Shown here: one piece after another, positions 16,317 to 24,184 of the stretch
How the letters are laid out: each line of letters begins with the position of its first letter
Numbering within the stretch: position 1 is the first letter of the stretch
Origin: Limisphaerales bacterium
Lineage (GTDB): Bacteria; Verrucomicrobiota; Verrucomicrobiia; Limisphaerales; SXTU01
Reading direction: 5' to 3'
Length of the DNA: 35,809 nt
Assembly: GCA_009773355.1 (NCBI GenBank)
Contig: WRPG01000055.1
Coordinates: 1-35,809 of the forward strand
Program-made: the position numbers and the translations under genes
Notes under the pieces: generated by a model
The model's database searches: none
Told to the model about the DNA's origin: nothing
What the model saw: only the letters and a program-made list of their open reading frames with translations

Positions 16317-17641
16317 GGTGCCTCCTCCAGCTTCACCAGCTTCGGCTCGACCTTCTGGCCGGGCTTCACCTGGCTGCGGCTGCCGACCAGCACGGAGTCG
16401 CCTTCCGCGAGGCCGGCGAGCACCTCGGCCTTGTCCGGCGCTTCGAGACCGAGCTTCACTTCGCGTTCTTCCAGCGTGTTGTCCGACTTGATGAGGAAGA
16501 CTGTGACCTTCTTGCCCCGCGCCAACGCGGTGAGCGGCACGGCCAGCACGCCCGTTTTGCGGTCGAGCTTCATCGCCACCGCCGCATACATGCCGGGATA
16601 GAGCGAGCCGTCCGCGTTCACCACGTCCACCTGCGTTTCCATCGTGCGCGTGTTGGCCTCCACCTCGCGCGTGATGCGGGCGACCTTGCCGGGAAACGTC
16701 TTGGTCAAGCTGGCAACGCGCACCTCGACCTCGTCGCCGGCCTTCACCTTCGCGACGAAGGACGAGGACACGGGGAACACCAGCCGCAGCTTGTCCTGAT
16801 GCACCAGCCGCACCAGCGGCACCGCCGGTGCGCTCGGGGAAAGCCCGCCGCGCACCATGTCTCCGGCGTCGGCGTAACGCTTGGAGATGACGCCATCGAA
16901 CGGCGCGACAATCTTGGTGAACACCGCCTTAGCCTGAAGCTTGTGCAATTCGGCCTCAGCGACGTTGACTTGCTCCTTCACCGAGCCAATCGCCGCCCGC
17001 GCAGATGACGCGGCAGCACGGCTGCCGCTGTGCGCGGCTTGGGCGGCGGCAACCTGCGCGTCCGCCGTGCGCTCCTTCGCCTGCGCGGTGTCAATGTCCT
17101 GCTGTGACACAAGGCCGGGCTGTTCCTTCGCCACGCTCGCGATGCGACCGAACGTCAGCTTCACCTCGGCGTGGGTGGCTTGCGCGCGTTTGATTTCGGC
17201 CTCGGCGCGGCGGATGTCCTCGTCAGCACGCAGCGCGTCCTCCTGCGCCTTGACCACGTCCTGCTGCGCGCGCTTCACGGTGGCACTGGCACGTTCGAGG
17301 TCCTCCTTCAACTCCGGCACCTCGATGCTGGCGAGGAGCTGACCGGCCTTCACGCGATCGCCCACGTCCACGTTCATCGTCTGCACGAAGCCGGCGACCT
17401 TCGCGTGGAGGTCAATGTCCTGGAAAGGCCGGAACTCCGCGTCGAAGACGACTTCGCGGGCAATGTCCGCGCGCGTGACCTTCGCCACGGCGACCGGCGC
17501 GGGAGCGGCGGCGCTGCCCTTTGACGTTTCGCTGCCGACGGGTTTCTTGCAAGCAGTGCCGGCGGCGCCCAGCACGAGGGCAGCGGCCAGACCAAGCAAG
17601 GCTGTTCGGAATTCCAAGAATGTTGATGGTCTATCCTGCAT
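16313..17641 (-). CDS. RND membrane-fusion (periplasmic adaptor) lipoprotein
   Basis: A 442-residue HlyD/AcrA-type adaptor linking the RND permease to the TolC-like channel. The ATG at 17641 is preferred to one at 17662 because AAGGA lies 9 nt before it; both overlap the kinase gene. A hydrophobic N-terminus (TALLGLAAALVLGAAGTAC) ends at Cys31 with a weak lipobox, so it is probably a lipoprotein. Next come a barrel-sandwich lipoyl half (FVQTMNVDVGDRVKAGQLLA), a long Ala/Glu/Lys-rich alpha-hairpin (about 105-225), the second lipoyl half (KIVAPFDGVISKRYADAGDMV), a beta-barrel, and a C-terminal membrane-proximal domain (VPLTALARGKKVTVFLI). The stop overlaps the RraA-like start by 4 bp. Confidence 0.92.
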   Translation of the reverse strand: MQDRPSTFLEFRTALLGLAAALVLGAAGTACKKPVGSETSKGSAAAPAPVAVAKVTRADIAREVVFDAEFRPFQDIDLHAKVAGFVQTMNVDVGDRVKAGQLLASIEVPELKEDLERASATVKRAQQDVVKAQEDALRADEDIRRAEAEIKRAQATHAEVKLTFGRIASVAKEQPGLVSQQDIDTAQAKERTADAQVAAAQAAHSGSRAAASSARAAIGSVKEQVNVAEAELHKLQAKAVFTKIVAPFDGVISKRYADAGDMVRGGLSPSAPAVPLVRLVHQDKLRLVFPVSSSFVAKVKAGDEVEVRVASLTKTFPGKVARITREVEANTRTMETQVDVVNADGSLYPGMYAAVAMKLDRKTGVLAVPLTALARGKKVTVFLIKSDNTLEEREVKLGLEAPDKAEVLAGLAEGDSVLVGSRSQVKPGQKVEPKLVKLEEAP

Positions 17642-19076
17642 TGTGTGTGTCCTTCGTTTCATCCGAGTTCTCCGCGAGCGGGAGCAGCACGCGGAACCGC
17701 GCGCCGCGTCCTTCCTCGCTTGCCACTTCCACCTGCCCGCCGTGCGCGGTGCAAATCGCCTTCACGATGGACAGGCCGATGCCCGCACCGCCCAGCTCGC
17801 GCGAGCGGGCCTTGTCCACGCGGAAAAAGCGCTCGAAGACGTGCGGCAGCGCGCCCGCCGGAATGCCCATGCCCGTGTCCGTGACTTCCAGCACGGCCTT
17901 GCCGATATTCGGCGCGGCGACGACGGAGAGCGTGACGGAGCCGCCGGGGGGCGTGTATTTGACCGCGTTGTCGAGGAGGTTCACGACCACCTGCTTGAGC
18001 CGGGCGCGGTCGCCCTCGACGCTCACGGCGCGGGGCGCGAGGCAGTTGAGCGACACCTGCTTGTCCTCGGCGAGCAGGCTCATCTGCTCGGCGGTGGTGG
18101 CGGCGAGCTGGCCCAGGTCGAAGGGCACCGACTCGGCCTGTGCCTCGCCCGCGTCGAGCCGCGACAATGCGAAGAGGTTCTCCACGATCTTGGCGAGCCG
18201 CTCCACTTCTTCGAGCACGCTGCCGATGCGGTCCTGCAACTCGGGCGCGCCGTCGGTCTGTTGCAGCATCGTCTCCAGCTCGCCGCGCAGGATGGTCAGC
18301 GGCGTGCGCAGCTCGTGCGAGGCGTCGGCCATGAAGCGGCGGTTGTGGCTAAGTGCCTCGTCCAGCCGGGCAATCATCTGGTTGAGCGCGGTGGACAGCC
18401 GCTCCAACTCGTCGCCCGTGCGCGGCACGGGCAGGCGCTCGCCGAGGTTGTGCGAGGAAATCTGCTCGGTCCCGTGGATGATTTTTCGCACCGGCTCCAG
18501 CGCGCGCCGGGCGAGGAACCAGCCGCCGCCCGCCGCCACGGCCAGCAGGAAGGGGAACGCCAGCGCAAACGTCACCAGCCACTCGCGCAGCACCGTCTCC
18601 ACCGGCCCGAGCGACGCGCCCACTTCCACGCGAAACGTCCCGGCCGCCGTCGGCACGGGGCCGGTGACAATGAGCAAACTTTCGCTCTCCGGCGGCGACT
18701 CCACGCGCGCGTAGGCCCGCGCCACCGTCGTTGCGGCGGGCGGCACCTTGGTCGGATCGAAGCTCAAGTCCGCCGGCACGCCGCAGACGTAGAGCACGCT
18801 GCCATCTGGGCGGGTCACGCGGATGAAGCGGCTGTTCAATTCCGGCGCGTAGCTCTCGCGGATTTCCTGGATGACGTGCGCCTCGCCGAGCTGCGCGACG
18901 CGCGCCACGAGCGTCTCGGCGATGACCCCCGCGCGTTTGGACTGCGTCTCGCGGAGGTTCTTCTCCAGATGATGCTTCATGCCTAAATACATGAAGCCGC
19001 CCAGCAGCAGGAAGACGACGGCGATGACGCCCGCATACCAGGCCGTGAGCTGGAAACCGATGGAACGCGGGTTCAT
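17631..19076 (-). CDS. Membrane sensor histidine kinase of the efflux operon
   Basis: A 481-residue kinase of the QseC/CusS type. Order: first membrane helix (about 10-32), periplasmic sensor domain (about 33-165), second membrane helix (166-188), HAMP (188-240), HisKA with the phosphorylated His254 in FMADASHELRTPLTILR, and HATPase with N-box NLLDNAVKYTPPG, DTGMGIP and GGAGIGLSIVKAICTAHGG. It would phosphorylate the response regulator whose stop codon overlaps its start (ATGA, 19073-19076) and so control the efflux genes downstream. CusS-like kinases often sense metals, but I see no His- or Met-rich metal cluster in the sensor domain, so the stimulus is open. Confidence 0.93.
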   Translation of the reverse strand: MNPRSIGFQLTAWYAGVIAVVFLLLGGFMYLGMKHHLEKNLRETQSKRAGVIAETLVARVAQLGEAHVIQEIRESYAPELNSRFIRVTRPDGSVLYVCGVPADLSFDPTKVPPAATTVARAYARVESPPESESLLIVTGPVPTAAGTFRVEVGASLGPVETVLREWLVTFALAFPFLLAVAAGGGWFLARRALEPVRKIIHGTEQISSHNLGERLPVPRTGDELERLSTALNQMIARLDEALSHNRRFMADASHELRTPLTILRGELETMLQQTDGAPELQDRIGSVLEEVERLAKIVENLFALSRLDAGEAQAESVPFDLGQLAATTAEQMSLLAEDKQVSLNCLAPRAVSVEGDRARLKQVVVNLLDNAVKYTPPGGSVTLSVVAAPNIGKAVLEVTDTGMGIPAGALPHVFERFFRVDKARSRELGGAGIGLSIVKAICTAHGGQVEVASEEGRGARFRVLLPLAENSDETKDTHNAG

Positions 19077-19753
19077 CCGGGCGTGTCCTCGCTTAGGCTG
19101 TAGCCCACGCCGCGCACGGTGCGGATGAGCTTGGTGGGAAAGGGATCGTCCACCTTCGCGCGCAGATGGCGGACATACACGTCCACGATGTTCGTCAGCC
19201 CCTCGAAGCTCTCGTCCCAGACGTGCTCGATGATCATGGTGCGGGACAAGACTCGACCCGAATGCGCCATGAAGTATTCGAGCAGGGCGTATTCCTTGCC
19301 GGTGAGTTCCAAGCGCGTCCCGCCGCGCCGCACCTGCTGGGTGAGCCGGTCCAGCTCAAGGTCCGCCACGCGCAACGTGCTGCTACGCGCCACCGGCCCG
19401 CGCCGCAGGAGCGCCTTCACTCGCACCGCCAGTTCCGCGAAGGCAAACGGCTTGGTCAGGTAATCATCCGCGCCCGCCTCGAAGTTCTCGACCTTCGCAG
19501 CGGTGTCGTCCTTCGCGGTCAGAATGAGCACCGGCACATCCGGCGTCTGGCGGCGGATGCGCTTGAGCACCTCGGTCCCGCTCATCACCGGCAGCATGAG
19601 GTCGAGGATGATGGCGTCGTATTGGAAGCTGGCGGCAAACTCGCACGCGCTCTGCCCGTCGAAGGCGAGGTCCACGGCGAAGCGCTCGGCGCGCAGGCCG
19701 CGCGCCACAAAGTCCGAAACCTTCCGATCATCCTCAGCCAGGAGCAATCGCAT
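19073..19753 (-). CDS. OmpR/PhoB-family response regulator of the efflux operon
   Basis: A 226-residue regulator with a full receiver (acidic cluster E7-D8-D9 in LLLAEDDRKV, phosphoacceptor Asp51 in ILDLMLP, Thr79, Lys101 in YLTKPFAF) and an OmpR-type winged-helix domain (ELTGKEYALLEYFMAHSGRV, IVDVYVRHLRAKVD, and VRGVGYSL). I take the ATG at 19753 because MRLLLAEDD is the family's usual start. An in-frame ATG at 19789 would add 12 residues. As first gene of the operon it probably autoregulates; an inverted repeat at 19796-19828 is a candidate operator. The nearest characterised families are CusR/CopR. Confidence 0.93.
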   Translation of the reverse strand: MRLLLAEDDRKVSDFVARGLRAERFAVDLAFDGQSACEFAASFQYDAIILDLMLPVMSGTEVLKRIRRQTPDVPVLILTAKDDTAAKVENFEAGADDYLTKPFAFAELAVRVKALLRRGPVARSSTLRVADLELDRLTQQVRRGGTRLELTGKEYALLEYFMAHSGRVLSRTMIIEHVWDESFEGLTNIVDVYVRHLRAKVDDPFPTKLIRTVRGVGYSLSEDTPG

Positions 19754-19795
19754 GTCGTGTTGTTCGACCGCAGAGTCGGCCGGGGACATTAAAGA

Positions 19796-19828
19796 ATTCC
19801 GAACGAAACATTAAAAGCCGTTCAGAAT
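19796..19828 (-). promoter_or_regulatory. Candidate operator/promoter for the efflux operon
   Basis: ATTCCGAACG (19796-19805) and CGTTCAGAAT (19819-19828) are reverse complements at 9 of 10 positions, with a 13-bp AT-rich spacer that contains TTTTAATG on the minus strand. The dyad lies 43-75 bp upstream of the preferred start of the response regulator, where an autoregulatory site would be expected. OmpR-family regulators more often bind direct repeats, so this is tentative. Confidence 0.4.
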
Positions 19829-19996
19829 CGCGGCGGGCACCGAAGTTCGCCTTCCGAGTGGGCGCAATCACTCCAGTAAGAAGCCACCAGTCGAAGGTCA
19901 CCCCGACCGGGGTTGCTTTCCCGCACTTGGGCTGCTCTCGACCGTGGCTCTGGCTTTTTCCTCGTCAACCGGGAGCCAGCCAGCGACGCCCCGCCC
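19829..19996. other. Gap between the hybrid kinase and the efflux operon promoter
   Basis: These 168 bp contain only a short GC hairpin (ACCCC-GACC-GGGGT, 19900-19913) downstream of the hybrid kinase stop, a weak terminator candidate without a T-tract. I see no ORF or repeat family here. Confidence 0.35.
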
Positions 19997-22060
19997 TCAG
20001 CTTTGGAGCAGCAACTGGCACTGGGTGAGGAAGACCTCCATGGGGAAGGGTTTGCGCAGCACCGGGACGCCGAGGGTGTCCAACTCCTCGTTCAAACTGG
20101 TGCTGCCGGCGTCGCCGGTGATGAAGATGAAGCGGCGGGCCAGTTCCGGCCGGGACTCGCGCACCCAGCGGAACAGGTCAAGGCCGCTGATGTGGGGCAT
20201 TCGCACGTCGGAGATGATCAGGTCGAAGTGCTCGGCCTTGAGGCGCGTGATGGCTGTCTGGCCATCGGCGACCCACTCGGCTTGCGAACCCATGTTGCGC
20301 TGGACGATGGAGCGCAGGATGACGGCGATGGCGTCCTCGTCATCCACGATGAGAATGCGGCGCGCCCCGGTGACGCTGGCGGCGAACCGCTCGGGGACCG
20401 GGCTGGCGGCGGTGGGATTGCCCCCGCGTTCCGACGACTGGGCTATCGCGGCGGCGGCGGCGGGAAGTTTGACACGCGCCTGCGTGCCCTCGCCGGGCAC
20501 GCTCTGGAGGGTCAGTTCGCCCCCGTGCTGCTTGATGATGGTGTAGCAAACACTCAAGCCCAGACCGGTGCCGCGATCCGGGGCCTTGGTGGTGAAAAAA
20601 GGGTCAAAGACGCGGTTGAGGTGCTGTGGGGCGATGCCGCAGCCGGTGTCCGCGAGGGTCAAGAGCCAGCAACCGTTGTCCCGCGTGACCTCGAAGCGCA
20701 GGGCGCGGCGGGGGCTGCCCTCCATGGCGTCGAGGCTGTTGATCAGGAGGTTCACCAAGACCTGCTTGATCTGCTGGGCATCGGCCATCACGCAGACCGT
20801 GGCGCCCGGGAGAAGCACCTCATGCTGCACGTCGGCCTGCCGCAGGCGGTGGGTGAGGATGGTCAGCGTGTCCTCGATGATCTCGCGCAGGTCGCACTGG
20901 ACCAGCTCCATCTTGACCGGCTTGGAGAGCTGCAGGAGCTGGCGGATGATGCGGGCGGCCTCGGTGGCGCTGTTGCGCATGGCGGTGCAGTGCCCCAGGA
21001 TGACGGCGGGGTCGGCCTTGAGCCGGAGGTCCTCGGTGACCATGTCGGCGAACATGAGGATGGGGGTGAGCTTGTTGTTCAGCTCGTGGGCGATGCCGCC
21101 GACGAGCGACTCCAGCAGGTTGGCCTTCTCCTTCTGGGCCAGTTTGCGCTCCAGCACGCGTTGCTCGCTCACGTCCTCGAGAAGCACGCTGAACTGGCCG
21201 GTTTCGCCGACCCAGTTGACGACGATCTTGAACTGCCGGATGCCCAGGCGCGGAAGCTGGAGGCGGAAATCACCGCTGTGCGCAATGGGGGAACGAGGCT
21301 CATCCTCCGCATCGCTCTCCTGCCGGCGCACGAGCAGGAAGAAGGCCTGCCGGTCAGCCGGCACGATGAGGTCGCTCAGGTTCAGGGCCTTGGCCGAGTC
21401 TTTGGTTGAGTCCAGGCCAAGCAGGACTTCGAACCGGCGGTTGTGCGACTCGACCTGGCAGAGCCGGTTCAGGAGGGCGACGCCCAGCACATTGTTCTGG
21501 AAGAGGATGTCATAACGGCCCTGCGAGCGGCGCAGCTCGTCGAGGCTCTCGTTAAGCGCCCGGTTGCGCTCGGCCAGCGTTTTGCGCTGGGCCTCGATCT
21601 GGCTGGTGGATTCCGCGATCAGCCGGGTCTGCAGCCGCACGAGCGTTTGCACCTGAATGATGCCCCGGAACATGCCCTGCTCATCAGTGAGCGCCACGTC
21701 GTCGTAAAACTCCTCGCCCTCGCGGGACAACGCCTGGTCCAGCAGTTCCAGCAACGGCATCTGATCCGGCACGGCCAGATGCCTGGCCATCAGGTGCTGG
21801 CCCACCGGCTGACGCCCGTAAACGGCGAAACCAAAGCGCGCGCCCAACAGGAAACCCACATGGCCACGGGACACCATGCCCACCACCCGCCCGTGCCGGG
21901 TCACCCCCACGTATTCGGGCTCGTGGCTCTGGAAGTAACCATAGACGGCTTCGAGCGTGGTGTCCGCCTCCACGGCCTCACGGTGGCCGATGAGCGAATC
22001 CAAGGTCTGGAGTTGCTGCTTCACCGCCAGCCCACCGGGATACTCGGATAAAAGATTCAT
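19997..22060 (-). CDS. Soluble hybrid histidine kinase: CBS-like pair, PAS, kinase, receiver
   Basis: A 687-residue kinase with no membrane helix, so its signal is cytoplasmic. Order: CBS-like region (about 25-145, with EYVGVTRHGRVVGMVSR and FRGIIQVQTLV, each the end of a CBS motif), a coiled coil (about 148-180), a PAS-like domain (about 181-298, opening YDILFQNNVLGV), HisKA with His325 in SLVGGIAHELNNKLTPIL, HATPase (N-box NLLINSLDAM, DTGCGI, GTGLGLSVCYTIIKQHGG), a Pro/Ala linker, and a C-terminal receiver (D573-D574, phosphoacceptor Asp618, Lys670 in LRKPFP). CBS pairs often bind adenine nucleotides. Two PHO-box-like heptads lie just upstream. It is the best candidate in the window to feed the receiver at 22807-23199, though this is inference. 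Confidence 0.9.
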   Translation of the reverse strand: MNLLSEYPGGLAVKQQLQTLDSLIGHREAVEADTTLEAVYGYFQSHEPEYVGVTRHGRVVGMVSRGHVGFLLGARFGFAVYGRQPVGQHLMARHLAVPDQMPLLELLDQALSREGEEFYDDVALTDEQGMFRGIIQVQTLVRLQTRLIAESTSQIEAQRKTLAERNRALNESLDELRRSQGRYDILFQNNVLGVALLNRLCQVESHNRRFEVLLGLDSTKDSAKALNLSDLIVPADRQAFFLLVRRQESDAEDEPRSPIAHSGDFRLQLPRLGIRQFKIVVNWVGETGQFSVLLEDVSEQRVLERKLAQKEKANLLESLVGGIAHELNNKLTPILMFADMVTEDLRLKADPAVILGHCTAMRNSATEAARIIRQLLQLSKPVKMELVQCDLREIIEDTLTILTHRLRQADVQHEVLLPGATVCVMADAQQIKQVLVNLLINSLDAMEGSPRRALRFEVTRDNGCWLLTLADTGCGIAPQHLNRVFDPFFTTKAPDRGTGLGLSVCYTIIKQHGGELTLQSVPGEGTQARVKLPAAAAAIAQSSERGGNPTAASPVPERFAASVTGARRILIVDDEDAIAVILRSIVQRNMGSQAEWVADGQTAITRLKAEHFDLIISDVRMPHISGLDLFRWVRESRPELARRFIFITGDAGSTSLNEELDTLGVPVLRKPFPMEVFLTQCQLLLQS

Positions 22061-22106
22061 AGACTCCTATTCTCGTCCCGGCGCTTGAAGGCAGGACGAC
22101 GGCTCG

Positions 22107-22124
22107 GTGACAGAACCGTGAAAT
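22107..22124 (-). promoter_or_regulatory. PHO-box-like heptad pair upstream of the hybrid kinase
   Basis: On the minus strand ATTTCAC (22124-22118) and CTGTCAC (22113-22107) are spaced exactly 11 bp, 47 bp before the ATG at 22060. The heptads match those of the other arrays in this window (for example CTTTCAC and CTGACAC at 22731-22759). Only two units are seen, so it is weaker than the porin site. Confidence 0.5.
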
Positions 22125-22138
22125 ATTCGACCGGGGCG

Positions 22139-22171
22139 GGCGGGCGGCCAGCAACCTGACAACCGCCCGCC
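22139..22171. promoter_or_regulatory. GC-rich dyad between divergent promoters
   Basis: GGCGGGCGG (22139-22147) and CCGCCCGCC (22163-22171) form a perfect 9-bp inverted repeat with a 15-nt spacer. It lies between the divergently transcribed hybrid kinase and H1-like genes, so it is not a terminator for either. It may be a protein-binding dyad or a leader hairpin. Confidence 0.35.
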
Positions 22172-22201
22172 AGGCCGCCAAAGACCCCGCCAAAGGCTCA
22201 A

Positions 22202-22226
22202 ATGTAACGTAGTTGTCCGTTGACAT
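22202..22226 (+). promoter_or_regulatory. Possible weak PHO-box-like pair and -35 for the H1-like gene
   Basis: ATGTAAC (22202-22208) and TTGTCCG (22213-22219) are 11 bp apart, followed directly by TTGACA (22220-22225), a perfect -35 hexamer. The best -10 (TATCCT, 22241-22246) is only 15 bp away, short of the optimum. The promoter call is reasonable; the PHO-box reading is weak. Confidence 0.3.
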
Positions 22227-22252
22227 CGGACAGTTTCGGTTATCCTCCCTCC

Positions 22253-22717
22253 ATGCAAATCCAGAAGAAGCTGTCCGCCCGCGCCTCGGCACTTGCTTTC
22301 GCCGCCCAAGACGCCGCTGAAACGGCTAAGGCCGCCGAGACCAAGGCCAACGTGGCCGCCCACGAGCACAAGCAGGCCAAGGCCCGGCTGAAAGCCGCTC
22401 GCAAGGCCGCAAAGGCCACCAAGCGCGCCGCCCGCGCCGCCGCCGAGACCGCCGCCGACGCCGCCAAAACCGCCAAGCGCGCGCGCAAGCAGGCCGAGCG
22501 CGCCGCCCAAGCGCTGGCCAAGGCGAAGCAGCCCGCCAAGCCGGCCAAGAAGAAAGCTGTCGCGAAGCCCGCCGCCAAAGCGACCACGCCCCGCAAGCGG
22601 CCGGCGCGCGAGGCCGCCAAGGCTGTGCCGGCCGTCAATCCCGTTCCCTCCCCTGCCCCGTCAGCGCCGCCGCCGGAAGCTTCCGGCCTGGACGCCGCTC
22701 CTCCCGGCCAGTCCTGA
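22253..22717 (+). CDS. Histone-H1-like Ala/Lys/Pro-rich basic protein
   Basis: A 154-residue low-complexity protein starting MQIQKKLSARASALAFAAQD. The first half (about 15-95) is Ala/Lys/Arg/Glu-rich and predicted as one long helix with repeating AAKA, AAET and KRAA words. The second half is rich in Lys, Pro and Ala (KPAKKKAVAKPAAK), resembling eukaryotic H1 tails and bacterial AlgP or HupB C-termini, and it ends in a neutral Pro-rich tail. DNA binding and nucleoid compaction are plausible from composition only; composition-driven matches mislead easily. I start it at the ATG at 22253 because residues upstream (from a TTG at 22220) would cover the promoter. It is divergent from the hybrid kinase and lies 89 bp before the stand-alone receiver gene. 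Confidence 0.7.
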   Translation: MQIQKKLSARASALAFAAQDAAETAKAAETKANVAAHEHKQAKARLKAARKAAKATKRAARAAAETAADAAKTAKRARKQAERAAQALAKAKQPAKPAKKKAVAKPAAKATTPRKRPAREAAKAVPAVNPVPSPAPSAPPPEASGLDAAPPGQS

Positions 22718-22730
22718 CGCGCCGCCCACA

Positions 22731-22759
22731 CTGACACCGGAACGTCACCGTGCTTTCAC
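22731..22759 (+). promoter_or_regulatory. Three-unit PHO-box-like array upstream of the stand-alone receiver
   Basis: CTGACAC (22731-22737), ACGTCAC (22742-22748) and CTTTCAC (22753-22759) repeat at exactly 11 bp, beginning 14 bp after the H1-like stop and ending 47 bp before the ATG at 22807. All three fit NNNNCAC, and two resemble the classical CTGTCAC heptad. No clear -10 is visible in the GC-rich stretch that follows. Confidence 0.6.
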
Positions 22760-22806
22760 CGCGCCGCCGTTGAGCGGCCCGGCTGGCGGGCCGATGCTCC
22801 CGGTCT

Positions 22807-23199
22807 ATGACGCACCGGGTTTTGGTCGTGGATGACGAGGCGGACATCACGGAGTTGCTCACCTACAACTTCCGCGACGCGGGCTATGAGGTGCTCACCG
22901 CCGGCGACGGCATGGCGGCGGTGTCCCTCGCGCAGCGCTGGCTGCCCGAGGCCATCGTGCTGGACCTGAACCTGCCGGGCCTGGACGGCTTCGCCGTGTG
23001 CGAGATGCTGCGCGTGCTGCCCTCCACGCGGGACATTCCCATCCTCATGCTCACCGCCTTCGCCACGGAGCAATCCCGCGCGGTCGGCCTCCGGCTGGGC
23101 GCGAACGGCTACCTGACCAAGCCCTTCAGCCCGCGCGATGTCGTGGCGCGCGTGGCGGAACTGGTGAGCCAGGCGGGCAACGAACTGCCGGCGGCGTAA
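22807..23199 (+). CDS. Stand-alone receiver protein (PhoB-type receiver without output domain)
   Basis: A 130-residue single-domain receiver with every key residue: D9-D10, phosphoacceptor Asp53 (VLDLNLPGLDG), Thr83 and Lys105 (YLTKPF). Its sequence is closest in style to PhoB/OmpR-family receivers (RVLVVDDEADITELLTYNFRDAGYEVLTAGDG) rather than CheY, but it stops after about 120 residues (ELVSQAGNELPAA) with no DNA-binding domain. No frameshift remnant is visible: the 209 bp that follow do not encode a winged helix. It may relay phosphate from the hybrid kinase or interact with another regulator, for instance the degenerate PhoB-like protein at 27295. A PHO-box-like array precedes it, and the aminolipid genes follow. 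Confidence 0.9.
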   Translation: MTHRVLVVDDEADITELLTYNFRDAGYEVLTAGDGMAAVSLAQRWLPEAIVLDLNLPGLDGFAVCEMLRVLPSTRDIPILMLTAFATEQSRAVGLRLGANGYLTKPFSPRDVVARVAELVSQAGNELPAA

Positions 23200-23228
23200 G
23201 GACCAAGTGGCCGCGGGCCGCGCACGCG

Positions 23229-23246
23229 CCGTCACCGGCCCGTCGC
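23229..23246 (+). promoter_or_regulatory. Possible weak PHO-box-like pair upstream of the olsB-like gene
   Basis: CCGTCAC (23229-23235) and CCGTCGC (23240-23246) are 11 bp apart in the 209-bp gap between the receiver and the OlsB-like gene. They are 160 bp upstream of the ATG at 23409, and the following in-phase unit (AAGTTGC) is poor. The rest of the gap holds only a small GCGGTG/CACCGC dyad. Confidence 0.3.
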
Positions 23247-23408
23247 CGCGAAGTTGCAATTGTCATCTGTCCAAGCGCGCGTCCCGTCAGCTACATGGAA
23301 GGCGGTGAGACTGTTTGCCACCGCAACCGCCGCCATCACAACGGCGAATGTCCGGGCGAAAATCTTCCGATTCACGCCGCGCAGTCCCGCCGCCCCATCC
23401 TGCCGCCC

Positions 23409-24182
23409 ATGACTGCCACCCTTGCCCAACCCAGACCCACCACCCTCGGCTCCCGCGTGCTCGCGCGCAGCGGCCTGGCCGACCGCTACGCCGTGCGCCT
23501 CGCGCGCGACCGGGCGGACGTGCTCGCCGCGCAGACGCTGCGCTTCCTCGTCTTCAACGTGGAGTTGAACGAGGGCCTCGAAGCCAGCTACGCAACCTGC
23601 CGCGACGCGGACCCGTTCGATGAAGTCTGCGACCACCTCGTCGTCGAGGACCGCGCGACGGGCGACATCGTCGGCACCTATCGCGTGCAGACCGGCGCGA
23701 TGGCGGCGGCGAACCGGGGCTTTTACAGCGCGGGCGAATTTGACTTCGCCCCGTTTGCGCCGATGGGCGCGCAGCTTGTCGAGCTGGGCCGCGCGTGCGT
23801 CCACAGCCAGCACCGGAACCTCGCCGTGCTCGCGTTGCTCTGGCGGGGCATCGCGGGTTACGCCCGCGAGCGCGGCGGACGGTATCTCGTGGGCTGCAGC
23901 TCGCTCCCGACCGTGGACCCGGCGGTGGGCGCGGGTGCCTACTCGCAGCTCATGCGCACGCATCTGGCACCCGAGCCGTGGCGCACCGTGCCCGTGCCGG
24001 CCTGTCATTGTCCGCTGGACCAAATCGCGCCGGAGCCGGTCCGCCTGCCGCGCCTGCTCTCGGGCTACTTCTCGCTCGGCGCGAAAATCTGCGGGCCGCC
24101 GGCGCTGGACCGCGAGTTCCGCACGATTGACTTCCTCACGTTGATGGACTTGGAGACGCTGCCGGCGGGCGCGCTGGGTTGA
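23409..24182 (+). CDS. olsB: OlsB-like N-acyltransferase (lyso-ornithine lipid synthase family)
   Basis: A 257-residue GNAT-fold acyltransferase of the OlsB family, which transfers a 3-hydroxyacyl chain from acyl-ACP to the alpha-amino group of ornithine, the first step of ornithine lipid synthesis. Family segments are clear: LRFLVFNVELNEGL (45-58), DEVCDHLVVED (71-81), GDIVGTYRV (85-93), VELGRACVHSQHRN (124-137), and a C-terminal SGYFSLGAKICGPPALDREF. I chose the ATG at 23409 since it gives the normal family length; a longer open frame upstream is non-coding in character. It is followed 2 bp later by an OlsA-like gene, the usual pairing. Ornithine lipids replace phospholipids when phosphate is scarce, which fits the surrounding Pho genes. 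Other amino acid acceptors, such as Gln or Gly, cannot be excluded. Confidence 0.87.
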   Translation: MTATLAQPRPTTLGSRVLARSGLADRYAVRLARDRADVLAAQTLRFLVFNVELNEGLEASYATCRDADPFDEVCDHLVVEDRATGDIVGTYRVQTGAMAAANRGFYSAGEFDFAPFAPMGAQLVELGRACVHSQHRNLAVLALLWRGIAGYARERGGRYLVGCSSLPTVDPAVGAGAYSQLMRTHLAPEPWRTVPVPACHCPLDQIAPEPVRLPRLLSGYFSLGAKICGPPALDREFRTIDFLTLMDLETLPAGALG

Positions 24183-24184
24183 AC

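Noticed and set aside
16313-19753. Assignment of the efflux operon as a CusCBA-type copper/silver system.
   Set aside because: The two-component genes look CusRS-like, but the permeases lack CusA-type features and no Met- or His-rich metal sites are visible, so the substrate is left open.
22998-23408. An upstream extension of the OlsB-like frame by 137 codons.
   Set aside because: It overlaps the receiver gene in another frame, has Arg/His-rich non-protein-like composition, and the ATG at 23409 gives the family length.
23200-23408. A possible lost winged-helix domain after the stand-alone receiver through frameshift.
   Set aside because: None of the three plus frames of this gap shows winged-helix features, so the protein seems to be a true single-domain receiver.
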